A stretch of DNA of 25,461 nt from a virus. The stretch covers positions 1 to 25,461 of the IMG/VR virus record IMGVR_UViG_3300031772_000253, one strand, 5' to 3'. The notes under the pieces were generated by a model. The model was not told the DNA's origin. It ran no database searches and saw only the letters and a program-made list of their open reading frames with translations. Of the stretch, positions 9,501 through 16,689 are shown piece by piece. How positions within the stretch are numbered: the stretch's first letter is position 1; each line of letters begins with the position of its first letter. Position numbers and translations under genes: made by a program.

Positions 9501-11061
9501 CCACTGATATGATTAGGTTTCCAGGGATTGAGATATTCCACGATGAAAACGTAGTTGTTAACAGAGAGGCAGACTTTTGCTCCTCATTTAGCAGAGTGTT
9601 ATTTTGATATAGACGAATATAGGAATATGAGTTAGTTGGAAACTTCAATATCACATTCGCCGATTGGAGCGGATCATCTGTTGCCAGAAGAGGCGATACT
9701 TGGATAGTTTCTGTAGCATGATCAACAGGAAACAACAGTATGCTTGTCGACGTATCTGTAAACGTCGCCTTAAAGGTTGTAGATTGGTTATTGATGGCGA
9801 CAATAATCTCACTGATAGTGGCTGCCGAGATATTAAAAAACTGACTACTGTTAAATACCACTGTCTCTTCTATGCTATCAACTAGTACACGCAACTCCAT
9901 TCCATCTGTTAACTCATAGGGTCCATCTGCCACATTGATTACTTGAGGACGTGGAAGCGGATAATTGGCTAGTTGTAGAAACTCCTCATTACCGGATGCA
10001 TCACTAAGTAGAGTGTCGACACTTTGTCCCTGGAATGACGGTTGAAAACCACTTCCATCGTCAATATACAGAATCGATGGATCCCCAACAATGGGTGGCT
10101 CCGTGACGGAAGCTGAGGCCACTTGTTTTCCATCATCAGAGTCATAGACCCCAATGATGGAAGATAGGATCGCAGATGCAGTACCACGGGCTAGGGTGGT
10201 TGAATAAGACTTAATGCGTTCACGAAAGGCATCATCTGTCTCAGCATCTCTTCCATCTGTTGGTGAAGAGGTATTAAAGACAGTGGCACCGGTGAAGGGT
10301 AGAGCAGTAAAACTAGTGATAGTGTTTATGCCTGCATTATTCCGGGAACCGGATAAAACGGATGTGATACTGATATTGGTTACCGTATCTTCACCAGCAG
10401 GAATTACGGCATCCCTGAGTGTCCTAAATTCAACACTAGGGTTCTGATTATTGGCAGGAATGATAATGGCCGTCCCAGCAGCTATCAATCGATCTACTGT
10501 ACCCTGGCCATCTACAACCGTATCAGAGATTAGATGGTCTTTCTGCAGGGCAGATCCAAGTGTGACAGTGTAGAACGAACCGTTATAGACGATCTCTGTA
10601 TAGGGAATTGGGCCTTCAAAGTTTTGAGTACCGCGACCAATAAAGAGATCGCCCCACGCACCAATACCCAGCCCCACACCGTTCCATGCCGATGCATCAT
10701 TTACATATATTGTCGTAGAGCTAGAAATAGGGGGCGTTTTAACTTGATATAGGCCTGTACTTCGTTTAGAGATATTAGTATCTTGGATAGTCACAAAACC
10801 AGTACTTCTTTGTGCTGAAATTCTTGACAAACCAAAGTCAGCTCCACGGGCATCTAGATCATTGTTTCTTGTGGCATCGATATTGAGGAGTTCAAGGACG
10901 CTAAGAATTGATGCATTGGTTTCAAAGTCAGTCTGGGCAGCGGCCTCCAATAAAGACAGGAGTACAGACCCGGCATTAAGGTCATTAAGGGGCGTATCGG
11001 CAATTATTTTACGCACCATTTCGCCGAGGATCTGATTATAGCTGCGAATATCAATTGTCAC
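3517..11061 (-). CDS. Giant baseplate J-like (gp6-like) wedge protein
   Basis: This 2514-residue protein starts at a GTG (11059-11061) preceded by GAGGT at suitable spacing, 8 nt after the preceding gene. Known J/gp6 proteins form the ring of the contractile-tail baseplate that holds sheath and fibres. The N-terminal ~330 residues (NDLDARGADFGLSR, then GRDAETDDAFRERI near residues 265-280) carry the conserved J pattern. The last ~135 residues (TVQRIVDGFEPDQVTYPGRR, VNINDITNDIKSVIVGYV) match the J C-terminal region. Family members are usually a few hundred residues long; here roughly 2000 residues of Thr/Ser/Gly/Asp-rich beta-type sequence sit between the two ends. That insertion holds internal repeats (about residues 1254-1457) and a motif KYVDVHNPE/RYVDVVNPD seen twice. 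It has no frameshift and no stop. The J assignment is firm at the ends; the insertion's role (spokes or fibre platform) is inference. Confidence 0.85.
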   Translation of the reverse strand: MTIDIRSYNQILGEMVRKIIADTPLNDLNAGSVLLSLLEAAAQTDFETNASILSVLELLNIDATRNNDLDARGADFGLSRISAQRSTGFVTIQDTNISKRSTGLYQVKTPPISSSTTIYVNDASAWNGVGLGIGAWGDLFIGRGTQNFEGPIPYTEIVYNGSFYTVTLGSALQKDHLISDTVVDGQGTVDRLIAAGTAIIIPANNQNPSVEFRTLRDAVIPAGEDTVTNISITSVLSGSRNNAGINTITSFTALPFTGATVFNTSSPTDGRDAETDDAFRERIKSYSTTLARGTASAILSSIIGVYDSDDGKQVASASVTEPPIVGDPSILYIDDGSGFQPSFQGQSVDTLLSDASGNEEFLQLANYPLPRPQVINVADGPYELTDGMELRVLVDSIEETVVFNSSQFFNISAATISEIIVAINNQSTTFKATFTDTSTSILLFPVDHATETIQVSPLLATDDPLQSANVILKFPTNSYSYIRLYQNNTLLNEEQKSASLLTTTFSSWNISIPGNLIISVDGTPPQNRGFDTTDFNGIALTAVTLTDWVTAFNAKYAGVTTTANITSGKLQIVSNKSGSASTLSIDGGTYFNALFNNQKIAAVGQNSNFQLNRQTGNLRILTDIAPGDSITAGTSDAKGSVISSETITGAYNVSTDSKNRPAELVITADALEVNSRSGIGLALGQTITITDQSSNVMRLMSDSLLSFEAALPHDFIYITSHSGLDSWIDPANTGLYKIVSKGGHTVANTDSYIEVKNVDIVPGVHVVAATEDMQIFKADKFLQLWKGIFTATPPAATIQSIVDAINSNLVNVKASVFKTSAVKITSTTEDGGSIALPISVGNAAFLFSSQQPEYAGNPSHIANRVSSKDLVSFFKITEPTSTNADAELGKLVWLDRVTYADRSGVLTSNAIPGVYSPYPIIAPDPDPYSEELQSTDSLNATVVDYDDYISNLDGNNKGQYRSIRDKLAGDRVGTQHALPRTLMDHSINDRFNLVRPISINAEDSIVFILDQDSVAKTIDIRMSRTGRVSTSLPISDQSFSAYDADNEPNVIFSSLPVWGKTANKTDFKDYAVWFRSRNWYVSGGATSGGGALLIRAREYGPHGDNYRFRIEYPTSPDQLSTILHSTTPNYALNTYTFGSGSIKATGVVTGDTIAVTSLGGDDYRLTFSNPGTNLATVVAGDIVSMLGDSGVSASNRGQFRIKAVSDILKYVDVHNPEATITGAGSPEVTAVTTIADNIGSKSYNTVTTTATPPLVDNSFFTLNDSAGVVAVVYDTNSVVGTPVSYGANRILVVKVVALDSAVTVAGLTASIVGADPEFTASVLGNIVTITNADNGPYAPAAEGVNTTGFAFGAPFTGVADVSLDGKYFILQDAAGSVAFWYDVSGVTPQPLHGASRAVRISTVNAGDSAGTIATKTAVIINGDSGFASATVLANVITVTDAANGGRLPAAVGTSGFTAAQSSAGTNAGPETIAIATSVLIFSLTGTAVSDIVTQINADSTVLYAALVSGTNPIVKATRDEEYLPAGPSDYSMSLSYGHDPDPGNTVNGYVSLYDGINWVRQFENTLPNFSLKTAMILQGSAPTAYAIESAPNHDTTDLGEFFKLVPVTLNNVYHHFTQKALSQLPIVSDVAISSAIRKIQVRSKELGSAGAVEVVGGNANNIALSIFGDGQISPGVPDNLLAVKTAAFPVTLTRGDYVEIVNAQPTKRASKLKIGDSIDVLKGVGSNVEYRWNYKDTQLGSFVRFTIADQSTSYGRPAGTVWRWTHNDGGSVFNVTATVNGAASIGPDDEIAAGIADAANLHFEIPAPHLGSVTTPQTFSLTVSGVPTQADYFTFQSASGVTFAVWFSVDANLTAPTGATYIAATNQIRVDILSSNTEDEVVSALSIELLATAAFSTHFIGAQTQGANLDDVEIGDLLCAYGTFSSSWSSGNKAKATGDANVSGLPIVGKDAVARYVDVVNPDGVAMTNQAVGTTGNIGIVPTPIIKWNLKHSAKIPLVEISVLGGTATATTLIQHGLKEGDTFVLTDNNVVPSTYLVLTVPSVLTFTFTTATSNGSYVDGHVIDAARTVTRYTVESTGFNSLYKLRWIDGDAPGFIDCGAAVDDLIVISGETLGASNSGTFRILGLTNDSIIFQNEGATEQLDTATLFNNLNLSTNWAANLDQVTGAAGAFKNLSIGTWVKKQEDPETLYRQVIAKNTGSFDTATVVTLGGNYKGTTSTSIGVSFNQTLDAGKGAYLQNVGDIQILEGDSARVDDTLFVDNIAHANWFSSANSGSFKLTQVGSTADCRPFVRTENLTGVTQSTRQISVSPIGYFLIEGVNNTYRSLRRIEHTVIDTFNANRRQVFLTPATRAYKVSQVSGTQIIPMGKLGYSVDVTTGIDGYTYYTGLMRTVQRIVDGFEPDQVTYPGRRAIGGAIETLPPLIKRLSMVLQITTNVGVNINDITNDIKSVIVGYVNTLGIGSDAILAEVIVRVMGITGIEAMTVSAPLASIEGRIPVSDSERAFIEPQDISVA
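6680..7300 (-). repeat. Two tandem domain repeats inside the J-like protein
   Basis: Two adjacent ~95-residue units are visible by eye in translation. The first runs from DNSFFTLNDSAGVVAVVYD through GANRILVVKVVALDSAVTVAG and NIVTITNADNGPYAPAAEG to TTGFAFGAP. The second runs from DGKYFILQDAAGSVAFWYD through GASRAVRISTVNAGDSAGTI and NVITVTDAANGGRLPAAVG to TSGFTAAQS. A third, more diverged copy (ADYFTFQSASGVTFAVWFS, then TNQIRVDILSSNTEDEVVSA) lies further along the protein, around 5380-5590. The fold is unknown to me; the alternating hydrophobic pattern suggests beta sandwiches. Confidence 0.8.
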
Positions 11062-11069
11062 CTTTTACC

Positions 11070-12653
11070 TCAACCTGTATTAATGACGAAGTTAATTGGC
11101 AGTAAAGATCCAGAGCCTGCCAATCTAACGACTAGAGAAATTATAGCAGAACCTTGATCAATGGTCACATTCAGAGTCTCTATTCTCGAGAAGCGCTCAT
11201 CAGCCTCTACCATGGAGTTTATACCTGTAATAAGAGTATCTTTAATATTGTTGGGGTCACTGTTTTTCACCCCTATCACAGAAGACAATCCATACTCTGG
11301 ATGCCTAATAGATTGCCCTCTTTCTGACACCATTTTGAGCTGCATTGCCTGCATGGCGTTAGTTAGACCAAAATTAAGTTGAAAATCTCCGTTAGCAGCG
11401 AATACTAGGTCGTTCTTCGTATCAAGCAGTAGATCTACGCCCGCTCTTTTCTCATCTTCACTCTTGGACGCCAAGAAGAATGGCGTCTCCTTAGTGGACG
11501 ACTGCGAAACTGCATCTGGTTGTGGAAGCATGATTAGAAAATTACTATTAATCGTGTTTGGTTTAAATATCCGTATGTGCGCATTATCAATAGTTTGATA
11601 TAGACCTAAGTTGGCTTCGCCATTTAACTCAATCACTATCTCGCCAGAGATGGGGATTTCTCTAATATTTATAATCGCGCGTTGATCGGGAAACTTAATT
11701 GCAGTAGACTGTAGAAACACAACTTGATTTATATATAGTTTTTCAATATTGGGCGCACCAGAACCGTCGAGTTTAGCAATATTTAACTGACTATCGCTAC
11801 CATTAGAAATCATTGATATTGTTTGACCAATTTCATCAACATAGGGTGGCTTCAATCCATTTGCAACCGCAATCTCGATCCAGCGCTCGGGATCATCTAA
11901 ATAGCGGGCTGCAATAGCCTGTAGACTGTCACCAAAGAACATGCGAACCAGTTGACCCGACAAACCTGTTTGAATATCAATGTCGGGATTATTGGCGTTA
12001 GCTCTCGCAAGAGCAAACGGATCTACATTGGTCGTCGACAATGACGCCGTATTTGCTAGTATGTAGTCAATTGCAAATATCGATTGCTGAAATGTCTGCA
12101 TATCGGCGATATCACTTATCCTGACCGCGCGGAGTTGTGGCGTAGAGCTTCTACCAAAGGTGGTGTTGTAGTCGGTATCCGATAGACCCACGGTATCGGC
12201 GATTTCATTTCTACCGTCTACCAGACTCTGCCGTATGTTTAAGAAGTCTGTTTTTATAAACCGGCGTATACGAGAGAGTTTGTTGTTGGCTAGGGCAGAC
12301 TCTTCTTTCGTTAAGGGAATACTGGTGAATTCAATGTTTTCCCATACAGCATAATATGTATTCAAGATATCAGATCTAGCGAATGGATTTACGCGCTTGT
12401 TCGCATCGTTACGCTGTATGCGAATAAGTTCACTCAAGCTGTTGATTTGATCACTTAATATATCGGGGTACACATAAGTGTTTAGTTTCGCTGTTAGGGA
12501 GTCTAAGATAAACTCCCAGTTTTCACGGAAATAAACCCAACGAAGAGGAATGACCTCTTGCACATCGGCAAGGGTTAGATCAACACCAGACTGATCGTTG
12601 AACCAAATTTTTAATTCACATAGATTCTTGAATGCTGTGTCTATTAGTGACAT
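11070..12653 (-). CDS. Baseplate wedge protein: LysM domain fused to gp25/GpW-like domain
   Basis: This 527-residue protein starts at an ATG overlapping the previous stop (TAATG) with AGAGGGG upstream. Residues ~228-280 hold a LysM-like segment (FFGDSLQAIAARYLDDPERW, IEIAVANGLKPPY), as in T4 gp53-type wedge proteins. Residues ~410-525 hold a gp25/GpW-type domain, with NDLVFAANGDFQLNFGLTN, AMQAMQLKMVSERGQSIRHP and EYG, the family's signature stretch, and the ETLNVTIDQGSAIISLVVRL end. The N-terminal ~220 residues are not recognised. gp25/W joins the sheath's first ring to the J ring, so the position just before J fits. In T4 the LysM (gp53) and gp25 parts are separate proteins; here they share one chain. 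Despite the 'lysozyme-like' label sometimes given to the gp25 family, no catalytic activity is expected. Confidence 0.8.
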   Translation of the reverse strand: MSLIDTAFKNLCELKIWFNDQSGVDLTLADVQEVIPLRWVYFRENWEFILDSLTAKLNTYVYPDILSDQINSLSELIRIQRNDANKRVNPFARSDILNTYYAVWENIEFTSIPLTKEESALANNKLSRIRRFIKTDFLNIRQSLVDGRNEIADTVGLSDTDYNTTFGRSSTPQLRAVRISDIADMQTFQQSIFAIDYILANTASLSTTNVDPFALARANANNPDIDIQTGLSGQLVRMFFGDSLQAIAARYLDDPERWIEIAVANGLKPPYVDEIGQTISMISNGSDSQLNIAKLDGSGAPNIEKLYINQVVFLQSTAIKFPDQRAIINIREIPISGEIVIELNGEANLGLYQTIDNAHIRIFKPNTINSNFLIMLPQPDAVSQSSTKETPFFLASKSEDEKRAGVDLLLDTKNDLVFAANGDFQLNFGLTNAMQAMQLKMVSERGQSIRHPEYGLSSVIGVKNSDPNNIKDTLITGINSMVEADERFSRIETLNVTIDQGSAIISLVVRLAGSGSLLPINFVINTG

Positions 12654-13654
12654 TAGAGCGCCCCTCTGACACCACTAAGTAGAGTACTGGCTTTCCCAAC
12701 AACATTAGTAAGTTTAGAAAAAAGAGACCCATTGAGACTACCTAAACCCAATTCTTTTAGTAAGTTATCTGCAGGAACCCCTTTTGCATTAACATTTTGT
12801 AAATTAAAGGCCCTTAATCTAATGCTGTATTCGTACAGCATTGGGTGTTCTGCTGAACGGTTTAGAGTAAATGAAATTGGCACGCAGTCGTATTTAATAT
12901 TATCTTTATAGTTTAAAAACTGAAGCGGGTGGGTTTTACGTGACGTAGTCTTCGCAATTGGAGAGAAACCACCCCTTTTAAAATCAAGTGTACCGTTTAC
13001 CTGTCCCAACTTCTGCAGCGTTGCTGCAGCACCTAGTGCTCCAACCCTAGATGCATCGGCTTTATATTGAAGCAGGAACTTATAGAAGTTATGAAATGCA
13101 TAGTATCCGCTTTGCTCAGGCTTGATCCCCGTTTCGTTAACAACTTCTCCACCTGTCTTAATACTTTTAACTAGATTTGCTGCCGCAGCAAAGGTGTTCG
13201 CTACCTCTGGTAGGAAACCACCTAGCGCTGCCTTATTAGCAGAACCAAAGGATGATCTTCCAATAGAGGGACTACCAGGATTATTGGGGTTTGGTAGGGC
13301 AATACCTGGTTTTGGTATTGCTGTCCCATCAACACTGCCTGGGACGGTCTTAAAACCAACAGTATACTTTGGAGCAATTCCAGTATTACCGGATATAACT
13401 ATATCGTAGTATCTAACCTCAGAGTGTTCCTCAACAATGCCGTACAGGGTGGTAATAATATTGGTGGCATAATGCGTAGTAACATTAATATTATTGGGTG
13501 CAATTGGTAACCAGAATGTTTCTGAGGCTTGACCACCCCTCTTGACATCAAAACTTGAGAATGCAAAACCATACGGATAAGACTTGTACCATCTGGTAGG
13601 ATCTACCACATATGTTGTATCTTTGTTATTATTGCTAAAATTTAGGATACCCAT
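12653..13654 (-). CDS. Conserved hub / tube-initiator candidate protein
   Basis: This 333-residue protein has an ATG start with a strong AGAGGTGAT upstream, and its stop overlaps the next start. Its N-terminal ~100 residues contain ETFWLPIAPNNINVTTHYAT followed by TLYGIVEEHSEVRYYDIVIS, a pattern I associate with phage tail proteins sitting between hub and tube, although I cannot name a family with certainty. The middle is Gly/Ala/Pro-rich and probably flexible. The C-terminal third has KYDCVPISFTLNRSAEHPML and YEYSIRLRAFNL, which looks like a beta domain typical of tube/hub-type proteins. Its place between spike and W-type wedge suggests a job in the central hub or in nucleating the tube (the role of T4 gp48/gp54). 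The function is inferred from context only. Confidence 0.5.
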   Translation of the reverse strand: MGILNFSNNNKDTTYVVDPTRWYKSYPYGFAFSSFDVKRGGQASETFWLPIAPNNINVTTHYATNIITTLYGIVEEHSEVRYYDIVISGNTGIAPKYTVGFKTVPGSVDGTAIPKPGIALPNPNNPGSPSIGRSSFGSANKAALGGFLPEVANTFAAAANLVKSIKTGGEVVNETGIKPEQSGYYAFHNFYKFLLQYKADASRVGALGAAATLQKLGQVNGTLDFKRGGFSPIAKTTSRKTHPLQFLNYKDNIKYDCVPISFTLNRSAEHPMLYEYSIRLRAFNLQNVNAKGVPADNLLKELGLGSLNGSLFSKLTNVVGKASTLLSGVRGAL

Positions 13655-13671
13655 TAAATCACCTCTTTGCT

Positions 13672-13677
13672 ATTATA
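13672..13677 (-). promoter_or_regulatory. TATAAT candidate -10 element
   Basis: The minus strand reads GCTATATAATAGC in the 39-nt gap between the spike gene and the 333-residue protein, about 18 nt upstream of the start codon at 13654. Here the hexamer is close to the Shine-Dalgarno, so the leader would be very short. Confidence 0.25.
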
Positions 13678-13693
13678 TAGCGTAAGTCATAAG

Positions 13694-14767
13694 CTACTTA
13701 TTGCTTTCAATAACGGCATCCGCGTCACCGGAGAGTTCAAAAGACTTGGCATCTTTTAGAGATCCTTTAACCAATGACATCTTGATCTTAAGCGGCAGTA
13801 TCTGTGCTGCCCACGTGGGGGCGGCACTAAGCGGAGTGCACGTACCAACTGGACTAATAACTGTAAGAGTACCTAGTGCATCAATTAGCTTCATAAGTCC
13901 ATCGATTAGTTCAAACTGCTCATTGCCAATAGCTATTTGAGTCCCTTTGATACTAACCTGTAGAGACTGTAACGCTAATCCGGTGGTGGCCTTAATAGAA
14001 GCCGTGGTGCTAAAATCCATTACAGCTTTTCCAGACTTTACGCCAAAAGAACCTAAAGCAGGATTACCGCCTAATTCAATCTGGGATGAGCCAGACTTGA
14101 GAATAATGGATCCCTTAGCAATATTCTTATATATCTTTAAAAACTGACCACCATCTGAAACTACAAAACTCCCGTTTTTACTAAAACCGTAATATGAGCC
14201 GCCAGTTAGGGGATTATATACTGGTGGCGGTACATTAGCTCCTGTGGGTGGAATCTTAAGTGTAGCATCATTTGTGGGAGCATACCCCTTGAACGTTATC
14301 TTGTAGCTACCATTTGGTGTTATGCTGGTCTCTAACCCGTTAAACTCAGACAGATACGCTATAGTACCCTTCTTTAAAATTGGTTTTCTAGAGTTGTGGT
14401 TTAAGCCACCTATAATGACACCTTCCCTAGATTTACCATTCAGGTACGCTACCAACACAACATCACCAGATCGGGCCTTGTATTCAGCCCCAGCTGCGGG
14501 AGATAAGGTCCCCGCAGCAGTAGTCAACCACGGCCTGTACCCTACTTCCTCAAAATTATGTGCACCACCATATTTCACTAATGGGACGCAACCCACAAGT
14601 ATGGTTTTGCTATCCATGGAGACTTCTACTATGTATATCGTGCCGGTCTTAGTTTGTTTTTGTTCACGAACAATACCAATACGAACAGCTGTATCACTAG
14701 CATGCGTGGCAGCATATGTGTGTATGTTTCGCAATACAGAACTATCTTTAACTATGTAATCGCCCAT
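13694..14767 (-). CDS. Baseplate spike protein with OB fold (gpV/gp5-like)
   Basis: This 357-residue protein has an ATG start sharing a base with the upstream hub stop (TAATG). Residues ~25-125 have the pattern of the gp5/gpV OB fold: VRIGIVREQKQTKTG, then RSGDVVLVAYLNGKSREGVI (99-118) and IGGLNH, the part that sits on the hub trimer. Residues ~200-300 consist of short alternating strands (GSFVVSDGGQFLKIYKN, GSIILKSGSSQIELGGN, FGVKSGKAVMDFSTTASIKA) consistent with a triple-stranded beta-helix needle. No lysozyme domain like that of T4 gp5 is visible; the predicted muralytic activity of this tail is in the tape measure protein instead. A C-terminal PAAR-type metal-binding tip motif is not evident, so a separate tip protein may exist elsewhere. 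Confidence 0.75.
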   Translation of the reverse strand: MGDYIVKDSSVLRNIHTYAATHASDTAVRIGIVREQKQTKTGTIYIVEVSMDSKTILVGCVPLVKYGGAHNFEEVGYRPWLTTAAGTLSPAAGAEYKARSGDVVLVAYLNGKSREGVIIGGLNHNSRKPILKKGTIAYLSEFNGLETSITPNGSYKITFKGYAPTNDATLKIPPTGANVPPPVYNPLTGGSYYGFSKNGSFVVSDGGQFLKIYKNIAKGSIILKSGSSQIELGGNPALGSFGVKSGKAVMDFSTTASIKATTGLALQSLQVSIKGTQIAIGNEQFELIDGLMKLIDALGTLTVISPVGTCTPLSAAPTWAAQILPLKIKMSLVKGSLKDAKSFELSGDADAVIESNK

Positions 14768-16635
14768 TACACTGAGCCTTTATCAATATGGGTCGCAGGC
14801 AATCTCTGGGGTTTACCTAATTTAAGCTCTTTAGATGCAGGCAACTTTACGGTGGCAGTAGTAATAACATTGCCACTGCGTTCATTCTCGTTGGTGAGAG
14901 AGTCTGCTGATCTATCGATCGCACCATCAGGTCGCTGGATGAAGGTGCCAAACTCGTTCACACCAACAATGATACCATCCGAGGTTGACAAAATGCCGCG
15001 AACGAATTGGATTGTTGTAGTAAATGTTCTAGCGCCAGTCTCTGCATTGATGGCAAAACTATGCATTACACTTTCCACATGCGCAAGAAAAAATACATTC
15101 TCTTTCTTCTGTGTAGCGTTAAACGGCACATTGCCCAACACTTGGCTATCAATAATGATGTTATCACCAACTTGGATATAGTTGTTTTGACCAATGCAGG
15201 TGACTGAGCCATTCAGCATCATATGCGTATTAAAATACCACTCTCTAAGTAGGAATTTCCAGTGACTAAGTTGCTCAATCGCTAGTGTCTTCTTATCATC
15301 AGAGGGGTACAGTGGAATAAAAGCAGAGGTAGCAAAATATGGCTTAAAGCCATCTCTCTCATAAGCCCGTCGATCAACTGTCTGTCCATTAAGCTTGGCC
15401 GATATTCCCTGTGTCTCTGGCATTAATTGTGAATTCGCACGAACCTCAATAAAGTTTATCTTATCTCGCCAATTGGTTCCAAAATTTATATCCACCACGT
15501 CTTCCAGTGGGATACTAATCCTCCTAACATTGCTAAACAAAGACACCAGTGGATCAACAGTTGTTTTGGCACGAACAGCATCCTTTTCCCCAGCCTTGGC
15601 ATAGGAGTCCAAAAAAGCTTTCCGATTCACAAACGGCCTAATTCTATGATACAGTGTAAATTTGGGCACATCGCCATCCCACCGAATATCTGATATCAAT
15701 TCGTAGAGCGTGTGATTTGATACGTCGTTTAGCAATTGCCACAGCGAATGCTGCCCGATTAATTGATCTGGACTTGGAAAACCGTATGAGTCTTCTATCT
15801 TTTTATAATTAAAACCGGTTTTATCTGGATCATCGTAACCTGGCAAAACACCATGCTGTCTCTGTATGAGCTTGTTCCACCCAGGAACGCCCCTTGTAGG
15901 TTGTTGAGGAGAAGTCAGCTGTTGCTGCATAAATTCTGCTACTGCCGTAGGCATTTGATACTGTGTTCTTGTGGATAGGAGAATCTTGCTACCCCACCCC
16001 GCGCTCGCTTGTTCGAGCAGTTTTTCGCCATTCACGATTGCTGCCCCAGCACCATATCCCCACAATCCAATCATGTCATCTACGAGTTTAGATGGATTCG
16101 GAATACCCTTTTTCTCCGCAAAGCTATTAAACATATTAAAATTTAGAATAGTATGAGCTTGCGCGAGCGCATCTCCCTTTAACGTATTCTCTGCAATACC
16201 TGCGTCTATGTACAGCACAGTGTTGAATACACTACCCCAATCTTGGCCAGTCACAACAAAAGCGGTTTGTCGTGCACCAGTTTGTTGGTCTACGCTTATA
16301 ACACCTCTCACGGAATCTATACGTCCCAACATCTTGAAACTATTTTTATTAGCACTATTAAGTAGGTTGGGTATCTCATTTTGAGACATTAGAATAGCGC
16401 ACCAACTACCGGGTGTAATTTTAGTGACCCAATTAAAATCTGGCGCGAGCCTAACTTCAAAACCCCCTGCTGGAGCAGACTTGGTTTTTGATGTGGACAT
16501 AGAAATCACCGATGTCATGCCAACAATCATTGGTTCGGTGTCGTGTACATCTGCAACAGCGCCATCAGCATTGATGCGGTCGACATAGTTCCATATCAGG
16601 AACGCTCCGTGCGGTGTAACTAATGTCGACTTCAC
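14767..16635 (-). CDS. Baseplate hub protein (gpD/gp27-like)
   Basis: This 622-residue protein starts at a GTG (16633-16635) with AGGTAGGAACAA before it; no in-frame ATG gives a better start. Residues ~58-82 (GFEVRLAPDFNWVTKITPGS, W) and ~101-137 (KMLGRIDSVRGVIS, then FVVTGQDWGSVF) show the pattern of the first tube-like domain of gpD/gp27-type hubs: a stretch ending in a Pro-Gly turn, a strand with GRID, and a TG-aromatic strand. The later part (WYFNTHMMLNGSVTCIGQNN, YIQVGDNIIIDS, HSFAINAETGARTFTTTIQF) matches the end of such hubs. The hub trimer connects tube to spike, and the spike gene follows immediately with a one-base overlap. The ~620-residue length exceeds the gpD/gp27 norm of about 390, leaving a middle region (about 150-330) that I do not recognise. 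Confidence 0.7.
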   Translation of the reverse strand: MKSTLVTPHGAFLIWNYVDRINADGAVADVHDTEPMIVGMTSVISMSTSKTKSAPAGGFEVRLAPDFNWVTKITPGSWCAILMSQNEIPNLLNSANKNSFKMLGRIDSVRGVISVDQQTGARQTAFVVTGQDWGSVFNTVLYIDAGIAENTLKGDALAQAHTILNFNMFNSFAEKKGIPNPSKLVDDMIGLWGYGAGAAIVNGEKLLEQASAGWGSKILLSTRTQYQMPTAVAEFMQQQLTSPQQPTRGVPGWNKLIQRQHGVLPGYDDPDKTGFNYKKIEDSYGFPSPDQLIGQHSLWQLLNDVSNHTLYELISDIRWDGDVPKFTLYHRIRPFVNRKAFLDSYAKAGEKDAVRAKTTVDPLVSLFSNVRRISIPLEDVVDINFGTNWRDKINFIEVRANSQLMPETQGISAKLNGQTVDRRAYERDGFKPYFATSAFIPLYPSDDKKTLAIEQLSHWKFLLREWYFNTHMMLNGSVTCIGQNNYIQVGDNIIIDSQVLGNVPFNATQKKENVFFLAHVESVMHSFAINAETGARTFTTTIQFVRGILSTSDGIIVGVNEFGTFIQRPDGAIDRSADSLTNENERSGNVITTATVKLPASKELKLGKPQRLPATHIDKGSV

Positions 16636-16665
16636 TTGTTCCTACCTGTCATTATCATAATCACG

Positions 16666-16671
16666 TTTATA
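16666..16671 (-). promoter_or_regulatory. TATAAA candidate -10 / late-promoter-like element
   Basis: The minus strand reads GGCTGTATAAACGTG in the 54-nt gap after the tape measure gene, about 31 nt upstream of the GTG start of the hub gene. It is a near match to the TATAAT found in the other gaps. Confidence 0.3.
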
Positions 16672-16689
16672 CAGCCTAGCAGTGTCGTT

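Noticed and set aside
3517-11061. J-like gene as several fused or misassembled genes
   Set aside because: The frame is uninterrupted, codon usage and composition look even, and recognisable J sequence is found at both ends in the correct order, so one large gene is the simplest reading.
14654-15181. Plus-strand open frame of 175 codons spanning the spike/hub junction
   Set aside because: It overlaps two well-supported minus-strand genes and has no coherent protein features.
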